DNA of 64,000 nucleotides from Longibaculum muris (GCF_004343035.1 NZ_SMCQ01000001.1:181573-245572); one strand, 5' to 3'. Numbered from the stretch's first letter, positions 10,401 through 17,809 are shown. Notes: generated by a model from the sequence alone, not told the origin. Numbers and translations are program-made.

Positions 10401-10671
10401 ATTGAATTTAACCAGTGCTCAAGCAGTTATACATTTTGATCCTTGGTGGAACATGTCGGCTAAAAATCAAGCTACAGATCGTGCTCACCGTATTGGACAA
10501 AAAGAATCGGTTCAAGTCTTTTCATTAATTATGAAGGATAGTATTGAAGAAAAGATTATGGAATTACAGAAACAAAAGAAAAATTTAGCTGATACTTTTG
10601 TAGAAGGAAATCATGGTGAAATTTCTACTATGAGTATTGATGATATGAAAGCGTTATTTGAGATCTCCTAA
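7462..10671 (+). CDS. SNF2-family DNA-dependent ATPase/helicase with N-terminal SWIM zinc finger
   Basis: About 1069 residues. A SWIM zinc finger (CSCGMHGHCRH, about residues 73-83) sits near the N-terminus. After a long, poorly conserved middle comes a full SF2/SNF2 motor: motif I DDMGLGKT (Lys642), motif II DEAQ (Asp732), motif III LTGTPIENSLAELWS, and the C-terminal WWNMSAKNQATDRAHRIGQ motif. Such proteins translocate on double-stranded DNA and are thought to remodel protein-DNA complexes in transcription or repair; the exact role in Firmicutes is not established. I place the start at GTG 7462 because GGAGGG (7449-7454) has ideal spacing to it. An upstream in-frame TTG at 7447 overlaps that site and is unlikely. 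It forms a single-gene unit bounded by terminators. Confidence 0.93.
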   Translation: MHIQDREIRRIVDDEKEYRYGRFIDIRSQLERMTISLDENNGCYRVNARIAQENERFIVSIKISHNGDIIQATCSCGMHGHCRHIAAILFYLRKLDVQSFPYFYEMNNEASKAKKLEEIERQRKERILSKKQQESLDLITLYKDQLLRESLIPLSSKQYRVKVFVQRKKDMLLMVLKVMNDEQGYVVKNIETFLNAIVHHDSIKYGKNFEFIHSEDAFDDDSLDIIAFVRKCFLKNQLLQNGVIRALIMSDEHLDEFYHLMNNLPSSYCDIAFDKKEYRIPLEITTQDKNYVLDFKDYQEFDQVMMTSHGMYTLQDDILYQYDFHEPTKVMTFIRKLLETRGGLYVPKESLMDFYKYILVDLMDDIELKTTLFDDYRQENLINLYGDMTSDDQICIQLEYIYDDGIAYGFDENNVHKSKEADLIEDYLRPYIEDIEDHVIYLQYDHEFAYQFMKEGLPYLSTYCQIYVTDALKGLSQSQAMHIQVGVHINHGLLSMNIESVDVQKEELMDILKAYKKKRKFYKLKNGKIVSLENKEFKELDELTSTLQLKSQDIVNGVVEIPAYRLFELDQFMNQESSIQYSRSEEFKKWTNELVESPRSFDIPDQYTDILREYQVDGYQWLRLMEHYGFGGILADDMGLGKTLQMIVYLESVKSQGTHMVVTPASLLLNWQDEIEKFAAHMKVLCIYGQRPVREKLIAQISDYDVVITSYDYLRRDIELYDNIEFHTVVIDEAQYIKNPKTRNAMSVKKLKAKQRFALTGTPIENSLAELWSIFDFLMPHYLYHYAYFLDNFERPIVKEHDEDKQEKLKQMISPFVLRRNKKDVLKELPDKIEQTLYLRFNEDEEKLYLANLVQVNKSLQEKLNMNQLGRIDILAMLTRLRQLCQDSRLLYDITEEPSSKLKGCMELIHSLEENHKKILLFSSFTSVLHLIEDQCHKEHISYYLLDGSTPKEKRKEMVDQFQKDDTTLFLISLKAGGSGLNLTSAQAVIHFDPWWNMSAKNQATDRAHRIGQKESVQVFSLIMKDSIEEKIMELQKQKKNLADTFVEGNHGEISTMSIDDMKALFEIS

Positions 10672-10688
10672 GGGAGGTCTTTTTTTTG
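10661..10688 (+). terminator. Intrinsic terminator at the helicase stop codon
   Basis: Stem AGATCTCC with GGAGGTCT (one G-U pair), loop TAAG, then a run of eight T. The stem includes the stop codon. Confidence 0.85.
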
Positions 10689-10878
10689 TTTAAATGAAAA
10701 AGTGCAAAAATGTAGCGAAAAAGGGTACAAATAGAGGGTTATTGTGCTGACAATTGTCGAAAGTTGTAGAATAAAAGACAAATTTGGAATGTTTTCATCC
10801 TTTTAGGGGCTGTTTTATGCCTAGATATTGAAAAATATTTTAAAAAAGGTAAATTTCGTATAGCGAGGAGGAATTATT
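10689..10878. other. Intergenic region upstream of the LytTR gene
   Basis: About 190 bp without a gene. It holds a 10-bp palindrome GACAATTGTC (10749-10758) and further TTGT and ACAA half-sites nearby. TAGAAT (10767-10772) is a possible -10 box, but no good -35 is spaced correctly. The repeats could be targets of the downstream LytTR protein; this is a guess. Confidence 0.3.
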
Positions 10879-11358
10879 ATGAAAATTGTTTATTGCGAAA
10901 ATGCTAAAATGAACCATTATGAAATTCGTTTGGTGACACATCCCAAGAATATTAAATTAGCTAAATTGCTGGTTAGTCAATTTAAAGAAACAATTGGTGA
11001 AGTTGAGTTGTATGATGAGTATAAAAATAAATACCCAGTTTCATTGTTGACAGTTTATTATTTTGAAATTGTTGATCATAAGATTTATGCTTATACGGAA
11101 AATGACGTATTTAGACTTTATGGAACAACAATGGCAAAGTTAAAAGAAACTGTTGAACCGATGGGATTTTATCAAATTAATGTCAGAACAATTGTAAATG
11201 TTAGACATGTTCTTTATTACAAGAAACAAAGAGGGTGTCGTAGAAGAATGGTTTTAGATAACAAGGATGTTTTGGTTTCAAGTCGTCGTTATCGTTGTGG
11301 CTTTGATAAGATGATTGAAGATAAACATTTTATTGGATTAGAAAATCATAAGATATAA
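10879..11358 (+). CDS. Stand-alone LytTR-domain DNA-binding regulator
   Basis: 159 residues. The C-terminal two thirds match a LytTR DNA-binding domain: VYYFEIVDHKIYAYTENDVFRLYGTTMAKLKETVEPMGFYQINVRTIVNVRHVLYY has the usual alternation of strands and the conserved (H/R)-x-x-x-(I/V)-N-x-x-x-(V/I) pattern. There is no receiver domain with Asp and no membrane segment. Some small LytTR proteins act with a partner membrane protein that inhibits them; none is adjacent here. A strong GAGGAGG ribosome binding site precedes the ATG. It is followed by a terminator, so it is monocistronic. Confidence 0.85.
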   Translation: MKIVYCENAKMNHYEIRLVTHPKNIKLAKLLVSQFKETIGEVELYDEYKNKYPVSLLTVYYFEIVDHKIYAYTENDVFRLYGTTMAKLKETVEPMGFYQINVRTIVNVRHVLYYKKQRGCRRRMVLDNKDVLVSSRRYRCGFDKMIEDKHFIGLENHKI

Positions 11359-11436
11359 AAATGGGGACAATAACTGACTGTTAAATGGAGATAAGATTGT
11401 TGTCTTATATGTGTTCTTGTACAGAAGATGAGAGAG

Positions 11437-11460
11437 ATTGCCCAAAGGGCAATTTTCTTT
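11437..11460 (+). terminator. Intrinsic terminator after the LytTR gene
   Basis: Stem ATTGCCC with GGGCAAT, loop AAA, followed by TTTCTTT. Confidence 0.85.
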
Positions 11461-11527
11461 ATTGTCTCAATAAAGAAAATATGAATATTTTTATTTCCAT
11501 TTATAGTAATATAAAGGAGGTATTTTT

Positions 11528-11749
11528 ATGAAGATTAGTTATGATCCATTTTGGAGAACAATTGAAGAAAAAGGACTTAATCAATATATTTTGATTAATA
11601 AGATGGGAGTTAGAAATAGTTTGATTCATAAATTAAGACATAATATGGATATAAGACTATCTACATTAGCTGATTTATGTGAAAAATTAAATTGTAAAGT
11701 TGAAGATATTGTTGAGGTTGTTGAAGAAAAAGAAACAATTCACAATTAA
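11528..11749 (+). CDS. Small Cro/C1-type helix-turn-helix protein
   Basis: 73 residues, almost all one HTH domain. KGLNQYILINKMGVRNSLIHKLRHNMDIRLSTLADLCEKLNCKVEDIVEVV follows the pattern of small XRE-like repressors, with the recognition helix around GVRNSLIHKLRHN and the terminal LCEKLNCKVEDIV helix. A strong AAAGGAGG ribosome binding site precedes the ATG. Small HTH proteins of this type often regulate an adjacent gene; the next gene is broken, so the pair may be the remains of a small mobile or toxin-antitoxin-like module (inference). Confidence 0.8.
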   Translation: MKISYDPFWRTIEEKGLNQYILINKMGVRNSLIHKLRHNMDIRLSTLADLCEKLNCKVEDIVEVVEEKETIHN

Positions 11750-11808
11750 ATTGTATACATAGAGTATAATTTTTTAATATAATCTAGATTAAAGGAGATT
11801 TATAAAGG

Positions 11809-12096
11809 AATTTAGAAGTATGGAAAAGATTGTATGAATTATCAGATCAATTAAGGGATTTTAAACCATCGGATGATTTATGGAGTGGTGATTTATTGAA
11901 GCCAACAGATGATGAAATAAGTGTTGTTTTAAAATTTTATAGTGGCATATATTTTAAATGAGGGTATCCTTCAAAGGAGTTTTATAAGAAATCCCTAAGT
12001 TTTTTAGCAATTGTAGATATATGTGAAAGATATGATATTGATCTAAAGATAATATCTTTACCAATGATTGATATGATGATGGATGAAATGAAGTAA
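11809..12096 (+). pseudogene. Broken small gene with an in-frame TGA and no start codon
   Basis: One reading frame from about 11809 to TAA 12094-12096 encodes a coherent protein of about 95 residues beginning LEVWKRLYELSDQLRDF. It is interrupted by a single TGA at 11959-11961, where KWGYP would be expected if the codon were TGG. A good ribosome binding site (AAAGGAG, 11791-11797) lies upstream, but the frame has TAA at 11803-11805 and no ATG, GTG or TTG start follows. So both the start and one internal codon are damaged. I do not recognise the family. It follows the small HTH gene and is closed by its own terminator. Confidence 0.6.
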
Positions 12097-12108
12097 ATGT
12101 TGTAATAA

Positions 12109-12131
12109 AGGCCTGATGGGTCTTTTTTTCT
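12109..12131 (+). terminator. Intrinsic terminator after the broken gene
   Basis: Short stem AGGCC with GGTCT (one G-U pair) followed by seven T. It ends the plus-strand unit before the convergent capsule-control operon. Confidence 0.65.
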
Positions 12132-12211
12132 TTTTTAAGATAATTTTGTGATAAACGGGTGTCAATCATCCTACTTATATAAATGACTTTAAAATCGTTT
12201 ATATGGAAGAA

Positions 12212-12291
12212 AAAAGATAATGACGCAATAAGGACATTATCTTTTGAGCTGGATATAAAGAAAAACAGTTCAATTTGAATTAAACTGTTTT
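12212..12291 (-). terminator. Tandem intrinsic terminators of the cps control operon
   Basis: Two hairpins lie downstream of the SGNH gene on the minus strand. The first (12262-12291) has a 14-bp stem, AAAACAGTTTAATT with AATTGAACTGTTTT, then TTTCTTT. The second (12212-12245) has the stem AAAAGATAATG with CATTATCTTTT, then TTCTTCC. Together they insulate the operon from the convergent genes. Confidence 0.75.
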
Positions 12292-12305
12292 ATAAAGATA
12301 GGATT

Positions 12306-13310
12306 TTATTTTATATCATTTTTATTAATATATTTTAAATCAATCATTTTCTTAGTGATTTGCTCTGCAAGTAGCTGATTAAATTTAGCATTTCCATTTA
12401 GCATATCAGCTTGTAAAAAGCTAGAAGGGATATAACCTTTTTGTAAATCTTTTTTATCTTGAGCAGTTAATGTTATTTTGGCATCTTTAATACCATCATT
12501 GAGTAAGTAATCTCTAAAATCCAAGAAATGCTCTTTATGTTCCTCTTTTAAGACTTTATTCATATCATCAACGATTGGTAATCTTCTTTTAGAAGTAAGA
12601 GAAACAACAATATAATTCTTTGTTTTGAGTTGATTAATAATAGCTCTTTGATAAGTTATTGTTTTAAAAATACCATTTTGAGTTTGTGGATCATATGTCC
12701 CAGTAAAGATAATTGCAACATTGTTTTTTTCAAAAGTTGGAATCTCTGATTTTATTTGTGTCAATTTTGTAATGACTTTTTCGACTCCATTTTGATCACG
12801 AGTAAAGGTATGTGTTTTTTTAGTTGCATTGTATTTTAATTTCCCAGATATACCAGCAATTTCAACCGTTGTAAAATTACTACCTTTACCTTTAAGAACA
12901 TTTAAAACATTGTTATCTTTATCATAAATTTTAAGATTAACTGGTGTTACAGTTTCAGGAATTGTTATGTTATTGGTGTAAATCTTTATTTTTCCCATTC
13001 TAATCGCAATATCTTGAGTTTGATCTTGGGCTCCGCCAAATTTATTAACCGAGAAATTGGTAGCTGAAGAAAGTGCGGTTGGATAAGAAGAAGATTTTGC
13101 ACCAATTGTTAAACTATCTCCTATACAGTAAATTGTAGGTGTATTAGCATTAGAATGAGTTGTTTCATCTAATGGCTGATTTTGATATTTTTGTTGTAAT
13201 TCTTGATATTTTTGACTCTCTTTTCTGATTGTGAGAGTGTTGTATCCAATAAGTGTAATGATAATACAAATCAAAAGGATAACAACTAAAGGAAAAGATA
13301 TTTTTTTCAT
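12306..13310 (-). CDS. Membrane-anchored SGNH/GDSL-like protein of the capsule-control operon
   Basis: 334 residues. One N-terminal membrane segment (about 7-25) and a short coiled stretch precede an SGNH-like domain. Block I is clear: IYCIGDSLTIGA, where Ser of GDSL would be the nucleophile. In block V the family normally has Asp-x-x-His; here the matching segment reads QADMLNGNAKFN, with Asn in place of His. The protein may therefore be a divergent or inactive esterase, or use another base. Extracellular SGNH enzymes often add or remove acyl groups on wall polysaccharides, which would fit the context. It is the last gene of the cpsC-cpsB-cpsD operon, one base after cpsD, so it is probably co-translated with the kinase. 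Confidence 0.7.
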   Translation of the reverse strand: MKKISFPLVVILLICIIITLIGYNTLTIRKESQKYQELQQKYQNQPLDETTHSNANTPTIYCIGDSLTIGAKSSSYPTALSSATNFSVNKFGGAQDQTQDIAIRMGKIKIYTNNITIPETVTPVNLKIYDKDNNVLNVLKGKGSNFTTVEIAGISGKLKYNATKKTHTFTRDQNGVEKVITKLTQIKSEIPTFEKNNVAIIFTGTYDPQTQNGIFKTITYQRAIINQLKTKNYIVVSLTSKRRLPIVDDMNKVLKEEHKEHFLDFRDYLLNDGIKDAKITLTAQDKKDLQKGYIPSSFLQADMLNGNAKFNQLLAEQITKKMIDLKYINKNDIK

Positions 13311-13311
13311 C

Positions 13312-14028
13312 TTAATAGTAATAGTATGAATAACTTCCTGAACCAGTATCAGATTTTGTTAAGACACTACCTAAAACATTAACATTGTTTCTTTGAAGTA
13401 AGCTAATACAATTAGCAGCATCTTTACGTTTTGTATCTTGAGCGGATACAACAAAAATAGTTCCATCTACAGCATTACCTACTGGAATTGCATCGGAAAT
13501 TGTTCCAACTGGAGCACAGTCAACAATAATAAAATCATAATTTTGTTTTAATACATTCATATATTCCTTAAAGACATCTGAACCAAGTAATTCAGAAGGA
13601 TTAGGAACATGAACTCCCCCAGTTAAAACAGAAAGTGTTCCAATAAAGCTAGGATCACTCATTTTTTGGATGTATTCAGGATTAAAACGATGAGTTTTTC
13701 CAAATTCAATCAAGGCATCAGTCAATCCTTGCTTATTTGACATTTTCATATATCGATGTAACATTGTTTTTCTTAAATCACAGTCAACGAGCAATACTCT
13801 TTGATATTTTGTAGCAAAAATATAAGCTAAGTTCATAGACGTTGTTGTTTTTGCTTCACCAGGTTGAGTTGATGTAATTGAAATTGATTTAATTTCTTTA
13901 TCAACTGTAGAGAATTCAATGTTTGTACGAATATGTCTAAAAATTTCAGTATAATCAAATTGATTATGTTTTTTTGTTTTATCAAGAATATTTAATGTTT
14001 TTCTTGTTTTGTGTTTCTTTTGAGCCAT
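13312..14028 (-). CDS. cpsD: CpsD-type bacterial tyrosine kinase
   Basis: 238 residues, usual for the split BY-kinase of Firmicutes. It has Walker A (STQPGEAKTTT, Lys60), Walker A' (VLLVDCDLRK, Asp82 and Asp84) and Walker B (FIIVDCAP), and a C-terminal tyrosine cluster (SYSYYYY) that is autophosphorylated. CpsD works with the membrane activator CpsC and the phosphatase CpsB to control polysaccharide polymerisation and export. The Walker A loop has Ala where most relatives have Gly (GEAK rather than GEGK). It follows cpsB by 3 bp and the SGNH gene follows 1 bp later. Confidence 0.93.
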   Translation of the reverse strand: MAQKKHKTRKTLNILDKTKKHNQFDYTEIFRHIRTNIEFSTVDKEIKSISITSTQPGEAKTTTSMNLAYIFATKYQRVLLVDCDLRKTMLHRYMKMSNKQGLTDALIEFGKTHRFNPEYIQKMSDPSFIGTLSVLTGGVHVPNPSELLGSDVFKEYMNVLKQNYDFIIVDCAPVGTISDAIPVGNAVDGTIFVVSAQDTKRKDAANCISLLQRNNVNVLGSVLTKSDTGSGSYSYYYY

Positions 14029-14031
14029 TTG

Positions 14032-14814
14032 TTATCTCCTTTTCAATAATTTTTTGAAGAATGAAGTTTTGACTTCAATATCTTCAACATTCTCATCATG
14101 AAGAATATGTTCAGGATTATCATACATTAATGTTTTTAATACTTGATAATCATATTTTTTTGATAAAAGATCAAAAGTTTCTTGTAGACGAGGAATACGA
14201 TGTCCTTCACAACGATGAGTATCACTAGCAATCACATGGGCTAGTCCTTCATCAATGAGATCATAGGCATTCTTTTTAACCGTTTTTCCATGAATACCTA
14301 ATAAACTTGAAGCATTCACTTGAATGACATAACCACTATCGATAAATTCTTGAATACGATCAATATCAATACCATCTTTAAAATATCTTTCAACATGAGC
14401 AATAATTGGAGTCAATCCTTTGACTTCTATTTCATATAAGAAATCCTCAACTTCATGAGAACTTCCTAATTCTTTTCTCACATCAAATTCGACTAATAAA
14501 TAATGCGTATTTTCAATGGGAATAAATAAACCCTCTTGGATAGAATCTATACAATCATGATTTAAAAACAATTCACAACCTTCAAAGACCTTAATATTTT
14601 GTTTTTGAGCAAGTTGTTTTAATTCTTGAATACGTTCTTTTAATTCATGAATCTCATCTAGCGTATGTGATCCAGGAATAACATGTGGTGTTGCCACAAT
14701 TGTTGTTATGTTGTTTTCCTTAGCTATCTCTAATGCTTTTATAGCATCTTCTTTGGAAGGAATACCATCATCAACATCCCATGCATAATGACCATGTATA
14801 TCAATAAATTGCAT
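14032..14814 (-). CDS. cpsB: CpsB-type PHP-domain protein-tyrosine phosphatase
   Basis: 260 residues, typical of CpsB/YwqE manganese-dependent phosphotyrosine phosphatases. PHP metal ligands are visible: DIHGHYAWDVDDG at the N-terminus, ATPHV, the GCEL Glu, HVERY and SDTHR. It dephosphorylates the tyrosine cluster of CpsD. The first motif has Gly in IHGH where many relatives have Cys; the two His ligands are kept. It lies between cpsC and cpsD with 3-4 bp gaps, as part of a single operon. Confidence 0.93.
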   Translation of the reverse strand: MQFIDIHGHYAWDVDDGIPSKEDAIKALEIAKENNITTIVATPHVIPGSHTLDEIHELKERIQELKQLAQKQNIKVFEGCELFLNHDCIDSIQEGLFIPIENTHYLLVEFDVRKELGSSHEVEDFLYEIEVKGLTPIIAHVERYFKDGIDIDRIQEFIDSGYVIQVNASSLLGIHGKTVKKNAYDLIDEGLAHVIASDTHRCEGHRIPRLQETFDLLSKKYDYQVLKTLMYDNPEHILHDENVEDIEVKTSFFKKLLKRR

Positions 14815-14818
14815 ATGC

Positions 14819-15511
14819 TTAATCCTCGAAATATGGAATTGAACCTAAGCAAGGAACACCAAGATATTTTTCTGCATCTTCCTTATTGTGAATACGTGTA
14901 TCTAGCATAAATTTAATAAATAAATATCCAATACTTGCAAATGCTCCTAATAATGCACCAATAACCAAATTCATTTTAAGACTTGGTGAAACTGGTGAAG
15001 TGGCAACTTCTGCTTGGTCAACAGTTGTAATGTTGTTGATATTTAATGTTTCTTTTGCTTCTTTTTTGAAAGTAGAAACCATTTGATCAACAATCTTTTT
15101 ACTTAGTTCAGGATCGTTTGTCTTTGCAGTAATAGCAATAATCTGTGTATTTGTTTCATTGACAATCGAAACGTTACCTTTGATTTGAGCAACAGTTAAA
15201 TCTAATTTATCAGCCACTTGACTTTGAATGTTATTACCTTTTAACATTTCTACATAGTTATTAACCATTAAGTTATTGGCATTGATTTGAGTATAATCAA
15301 CAATTCCTTCAGTAACTTCAGGTTTAGGGTAGATACGAGCAGTTGATTCATATTTCTTACTAATAAAGAAAATCGTAACAATGCCAGCGATAATAGCACA
15401 AACTAAAGTCGAGATAATAATCATTTTATATTTTGATTTGAGTAATTGAAATAATTCACCTAAATTAATTTCAATTTCTTCATCATTTTTTACAATTTCA
15501 TTATCAATCAT
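14819..15511 (-). CDS. cpsC: CpsC-type Wzz chain-length determinant / kinase activator
   Basis: 230 residues with two membrane segments (about 34-54 and 180-202) enclosing an extracellular loop, the Wzz/CpsC topology. The Pro-rich PVSPSLKMN motif just before the second segment is characteristic. CpsC activates the kinase CpsD from the membrane and influences polymer length. It is the first gene of the minus-strand operon and has a strong AAGGAGG ribosome binding site. Its promoter must overlap that of the divergent dehydratase gene. Confidence 0.92.
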   Translation of the reverse strand: MIDNEIVKNDEEIEINLGELFQLLKSKYKMIIISTLVCAIIAGIVTIFFISKKYESTARIYPKPEVTEGIVDYTQINANNLMVNNYVEMLKGNNIQSQVADKLDLTVAQIKGNVSIVNETNTQIIAITAKTNDPELSKKIVDQMVSTFKKEAKETLNINNITTVDQAEVATSPVSPSLKMNLVIGALLGAFASIGYLFIKFMLDTRIHNKEDAEKYLGVPCLGSIPYFED

Positions 15512-15561
15512 ATAATCCTCCTTATGGTTTTATGAAATTCTTTTAGAAATATCATAAATGT

Positions 15562-15588
15562 ATCATATTTTCTTGAAATTTTCGACAA
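15562..15588 (-). promoter_or_regulatory. Candidate promoter of the cpsC operon
   Basis: On the minus strand TATGAT (15567-15562) lies 15 bp from TTGTCG (15588-15583), a short spacer. It overlaps the divergent plus-strand promoter, so the two operons may compete or share a regulator. Confidence 0.4.
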
Positions 15589-15601
15589 AACAAGTTATGA
15601 T
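15573..15601 (+). promoter_or_regulatory. Promoter of the dehydratase/antiterminator operon
   Basis: TTGAAA (15573-15578), exactly 17 bp, TATGAT (15596-15601). It leaves a leader of about 155 nt before the ATG at 15763. Confidence 0.75.
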
Positions 15602-15651
15602 AGCTGTGTTATAAAGATATTTCTTAGTGTATTATGCTTCAAGAAAGGGAA

Positions 15652-15676
15652 AAAATCAAGAATAATCCTTGATTTT
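15652..15676 (+). promoter_or_regulatory. Leader hairpin
   Basis: Perfect 9-bp stem AAAATCAAG with CTTGATTTT, 7-nt loop, in the leader of the plus-strand operon. Only part of the stem supplies T, so it is a weak attenuator candidate at best. Confidence 0.4.
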
Positions 15677-15733
15677 GGTAATATTCCTAAGAAAAAAGCT
15701 GAAATTAATCATTTGGAAGGGATGAAATTATAA

Positions 15734-15760
15734 ATGAAAAAAATCGTGGGGGGGGTCTAA
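15734..15760 (+). promoter_or_regulatory. Leader micro-ORF containing a G8 tract (possible slippage switch)
   Basis: ATG at 15734 starts an eight-codon frame (MKKIVGGV) that stops at 15758-15760, two bases before the dehydratase ATG. It contains eight consecutive G (15748-15755), striking in sequence of about 30% GC. The offset between the two ATGs is 29 bases, so gain of one G would join this start in frame to the dehydratase. The tract also lies where the dehydratase ribosome binding site is expected. GGAAGGG just upstream (15715-15721) could serve this ORF. Confidence 0.5.
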
Positions 15761-15762
15761 AT

Positions 15763-17688
15763 ATGAATAATGTAAAAGATAGAAAGCAATTACTGATTCG
15801 GCGTTTAATACTATTATTGGTAGATTCTATCAGTGTGATTGTTGCTTTCTATGGTGCACTAGCCCTCTATTTTAATGGACCTATCGAGTCAAGGTTTATT
15901 CAGGGATCATTACCATTAGCAATGATTTTACTGGTTATAAGTCTTGGCTTGTTTGCTGTTTTAAAACTGTATACAAGTTTATGGCAATTTGCTTCTGTAA
16001 GCGAATTGATGAATATTGTTATAGCAACAGCTATGAGTACAGTTGTTAATGTGATTATTTGTGAAGCGTTTGGTTTTTCACCACCTGAAAGTACATACTT
16101 TATTTATTTTATGGTTGTGACAATGATTGTTGGTGGAACACGTTTTGGATATCGTTTCTTAAGACTTTATGCAAGTCGACATCATTTGTTTGGGAGAACT
16201 GATGAACATAATACAAGAGTTATGGTTATTGGTGCTGGATCAGCAGGTGAAAAAATTTTAAGAGAGACATTGGTTTCTAAGAGTTTAAATAAGGATATCG
16301 TTTGTTTTATTGATGATGATCCAAATAAATTAGGAAGAACGATTCATGGAATACCAGTTGTAGGGAATAGTTATTCCATTGTTGAAAACGTTCAAAAATA
16401 TAAAATTGATGAAATTTTTGTTGCTTTACCATCAATAGAAGATAAGCGAGTTTCAGAAATCTTAAATATTTGCAAAGAAACAAAATGTAAATTAAAAAGA
16501 TTACCAGGAATGTATCAATTTATTTCTGGTGAAATTATCCTTAATAAATTAAAAGATGTTGAGATTCAAGATTTGCTTGGTCGAGATCCAATTAAAGTTA
16601 ATCTTGATGAAATTATGTCTTATGTAACTGATCGTGTTGTAATGATTACTGGTGGTGGGGGTTCTATTGGTAGTGAGTTGTGTAGGCAAATCGCTGAAAG
16701 AAATCCAAGACAGTTAATCATTGTTGATGTTTATGAAAATAATGCTTATGATATTCAATTAGAACTTAAAGAAAAATATCCTAAGTTGGCACTTGAAACA
16801 TTAATTGCATCAGTGAGAGATGCCAATAAAGTTGATGCATTGTTTGAAGAATATCATCCTGATATTGTTTATCATGCAGCGGCTCATAAACATGTTCCTT
16901 TGATGGAAGATGCACCACATGAAGCGATTAAAAATAATGTTTTTGGAACACTGAATGTTGTCAAGGCTTGTGATAAATATCATGCAAAGAAATTTATCTT
17001 GATTTCAACTGATAAAGCTGTTAATCCAACTAATATTATGGGTGCTTCAAAAAGATTATGTGAGATGATTGTTCAAACATATGATAAATTATCTAGAACA
17101 GAATATGTTGCAGTAAGATTTGGAAATGTACTTGGATCAAATGGTTCAGTGATTCCATTGTTTAAAAAACAAATTGCACATGGTGGACCAGTCACAGTCA
17201 CTCATCCTGATATTATTAGATTTTTTATGACAATTCCTGAAGCAGTATCACTTGTTTTACAAGCTGGTGCTTATGCTAAAGGGGGAGAAATCTTTGTGTT
17301 AGATATGGGTGAACCAGTTAAAATTGTAGATATGGCTAGAAATCTGATTAAGCTTTCTGGATATGAACCAGATGTTGATATTAAGATTGAATTTACTGGA
17401 TTAAGACCTGGTGAAAAGTTGTATGAAGAAATGCTGATGAAAGAAGAAGGCATGAAAACAACACCTAATAAGCTTATTCATATTGGGAAACCAATTGAAA
17501 TTGATACTGAAAATTTCTTTAATGAATTAAATGATTTGTATGCCATTGCTTATGATGAAGATAGTGATATGAGAGCAGCAGTTAAACATATTGTTCCAAC
17601 TTATCATTATGAAGAAACAAAGCATGGTGTAAGAAGAAAAATGAAAGAAAAGAAAGAAGAAACAGAATCTGAAGCTGTTTATTCTTAA
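15763..17688 (+). CDS. Membrane-bound UDP-GlcNAc-type 4,6-dehydratase (PglF/CapD/FlaA1 family)
   Basis: 641 residues. Four membrane segments (about 12-120) are followed by a Rossmann-like CoA-binding-type domain (VMVIGAGSAGEK) and a catalytic SDR domain beginning MITGGGGSIGSEL at about 292. The STDKAVNPTNIMGASKR motif is the family active-site region. These enzymes convert UDP-GlcNAc to a 4-keto-6-deoxy sugar, the first step to rare amino sugars such as bacillosamine. No aminotransferase follows, though PglD-like and PglC-like genes do (18820, 19349). It is the first gene of the plus-strand unit. Its ribosome binding site is odd: the only candidate is the G8 tract at 15748-15755. Confidence 0.92.
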   Translation: MNNVKDRKQLLIRRLILLLVDSISVIVAFYGALALYFNGPIESRFIQGSLPLAMILLVISLGLFAVLKLYTSLWQFASVSELMNIVIATAMSTVVNVIICEAFGFSPPESTYFIYFMVVTMIVGGTRFGYRFLRLYASRHHLFGRTDEHNTRVMVIGAGSAGEKILRETLVSKSLNKDIVCFIDDDPNKLGRTIHGIPVVGNSYSIVENVQKYKIDEIFVALPSIEDKRVSEILNICKETKCKLKRLPGMYQFISGEIILNKLKDVEIQDLLGRDPIKVNLDEIMSYVTDRVVMITGGGGSIGSELCRQIAERNPRQLIIVDVYENNAYDIQLELKEKYPKLALETLIASVRDANKVDALFEEYHPDIVYHAAAHKHVPLMEDAPHEAIKNNVFGTLNVVKACDKYHAKKFILISTDKAVNPTNIMGASKRLCEMIVQTYDKLSRTEYVAVRFGNVLGSNGSVIPLFKKQIAHGGPVTVTHPDIIRFFMTIPEAVSLVLQAGAYAKGGEIFVLDMGEPVKIVDMARNLIKLSGYEPDVDIKIEFTGLRPGEKLYEEMLMKEEGMKTTPNKLIHIGKPIEIDTENFFNELNDLYAIAYDEDSDMRAAVKHIVPTYHYEETKHGVRRKMKEKKEETESEAVYS

Positions 17689-17703
17689 TTGTTATTTAAA
17701 AAT

Positions 17704-17749
17704 AATTGAATCTGGGTAATCGTCGCGTGGTCGCGTTGCCCAAACAATT
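17704..17749 (+). promoter_or_regulatory. GC-rich RNA hairpin upstream of the antiterminator gene
   Basis: TGGGTAA (17713-17719) pairs with TTGCCCA (17736-17742, one G-U pair). After a 4-nt bulge, CGCG pairs with CGCG around a TGGT tetraloop (17724-17735). An outer AATTG/CAATT pairing (17704-17708, 17745-17749) extends it. The GC content is far above the surroundings. LoaP-type antiterminators recognise RNA hairpins in leaders, so this is a candidate recognition element; there is no T-run, so it is not a terminator. Confidence 0.55.
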
Positions 17750-17766
17750 TGTTATAGTCAAACCGA

Positions 17767-17809
17767 GTCGAAGTATGCTTGTTTTTTATTTCGATGGGCG
17801 AAGCATATC
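17767..17809 (+). repeat. Second hairpin in the antiterminator leader
   Basis: TATGCTT (17774-17780) pairs with AAGCATA (17801-17807) across about 20 nt. It lies a few bases before the ribosome binding site of the NusG-like gene, so it could influence its translation. Confidence 0.4.

Noticed and set aside
11959..11961. TGA reassigned to tryptophan in this genome
   Set aside because: rmlD and the partial gene at 1-85 end in TGA, and Trp is encoded by TGG in the intact genes; a nonsense mutation explains the site.
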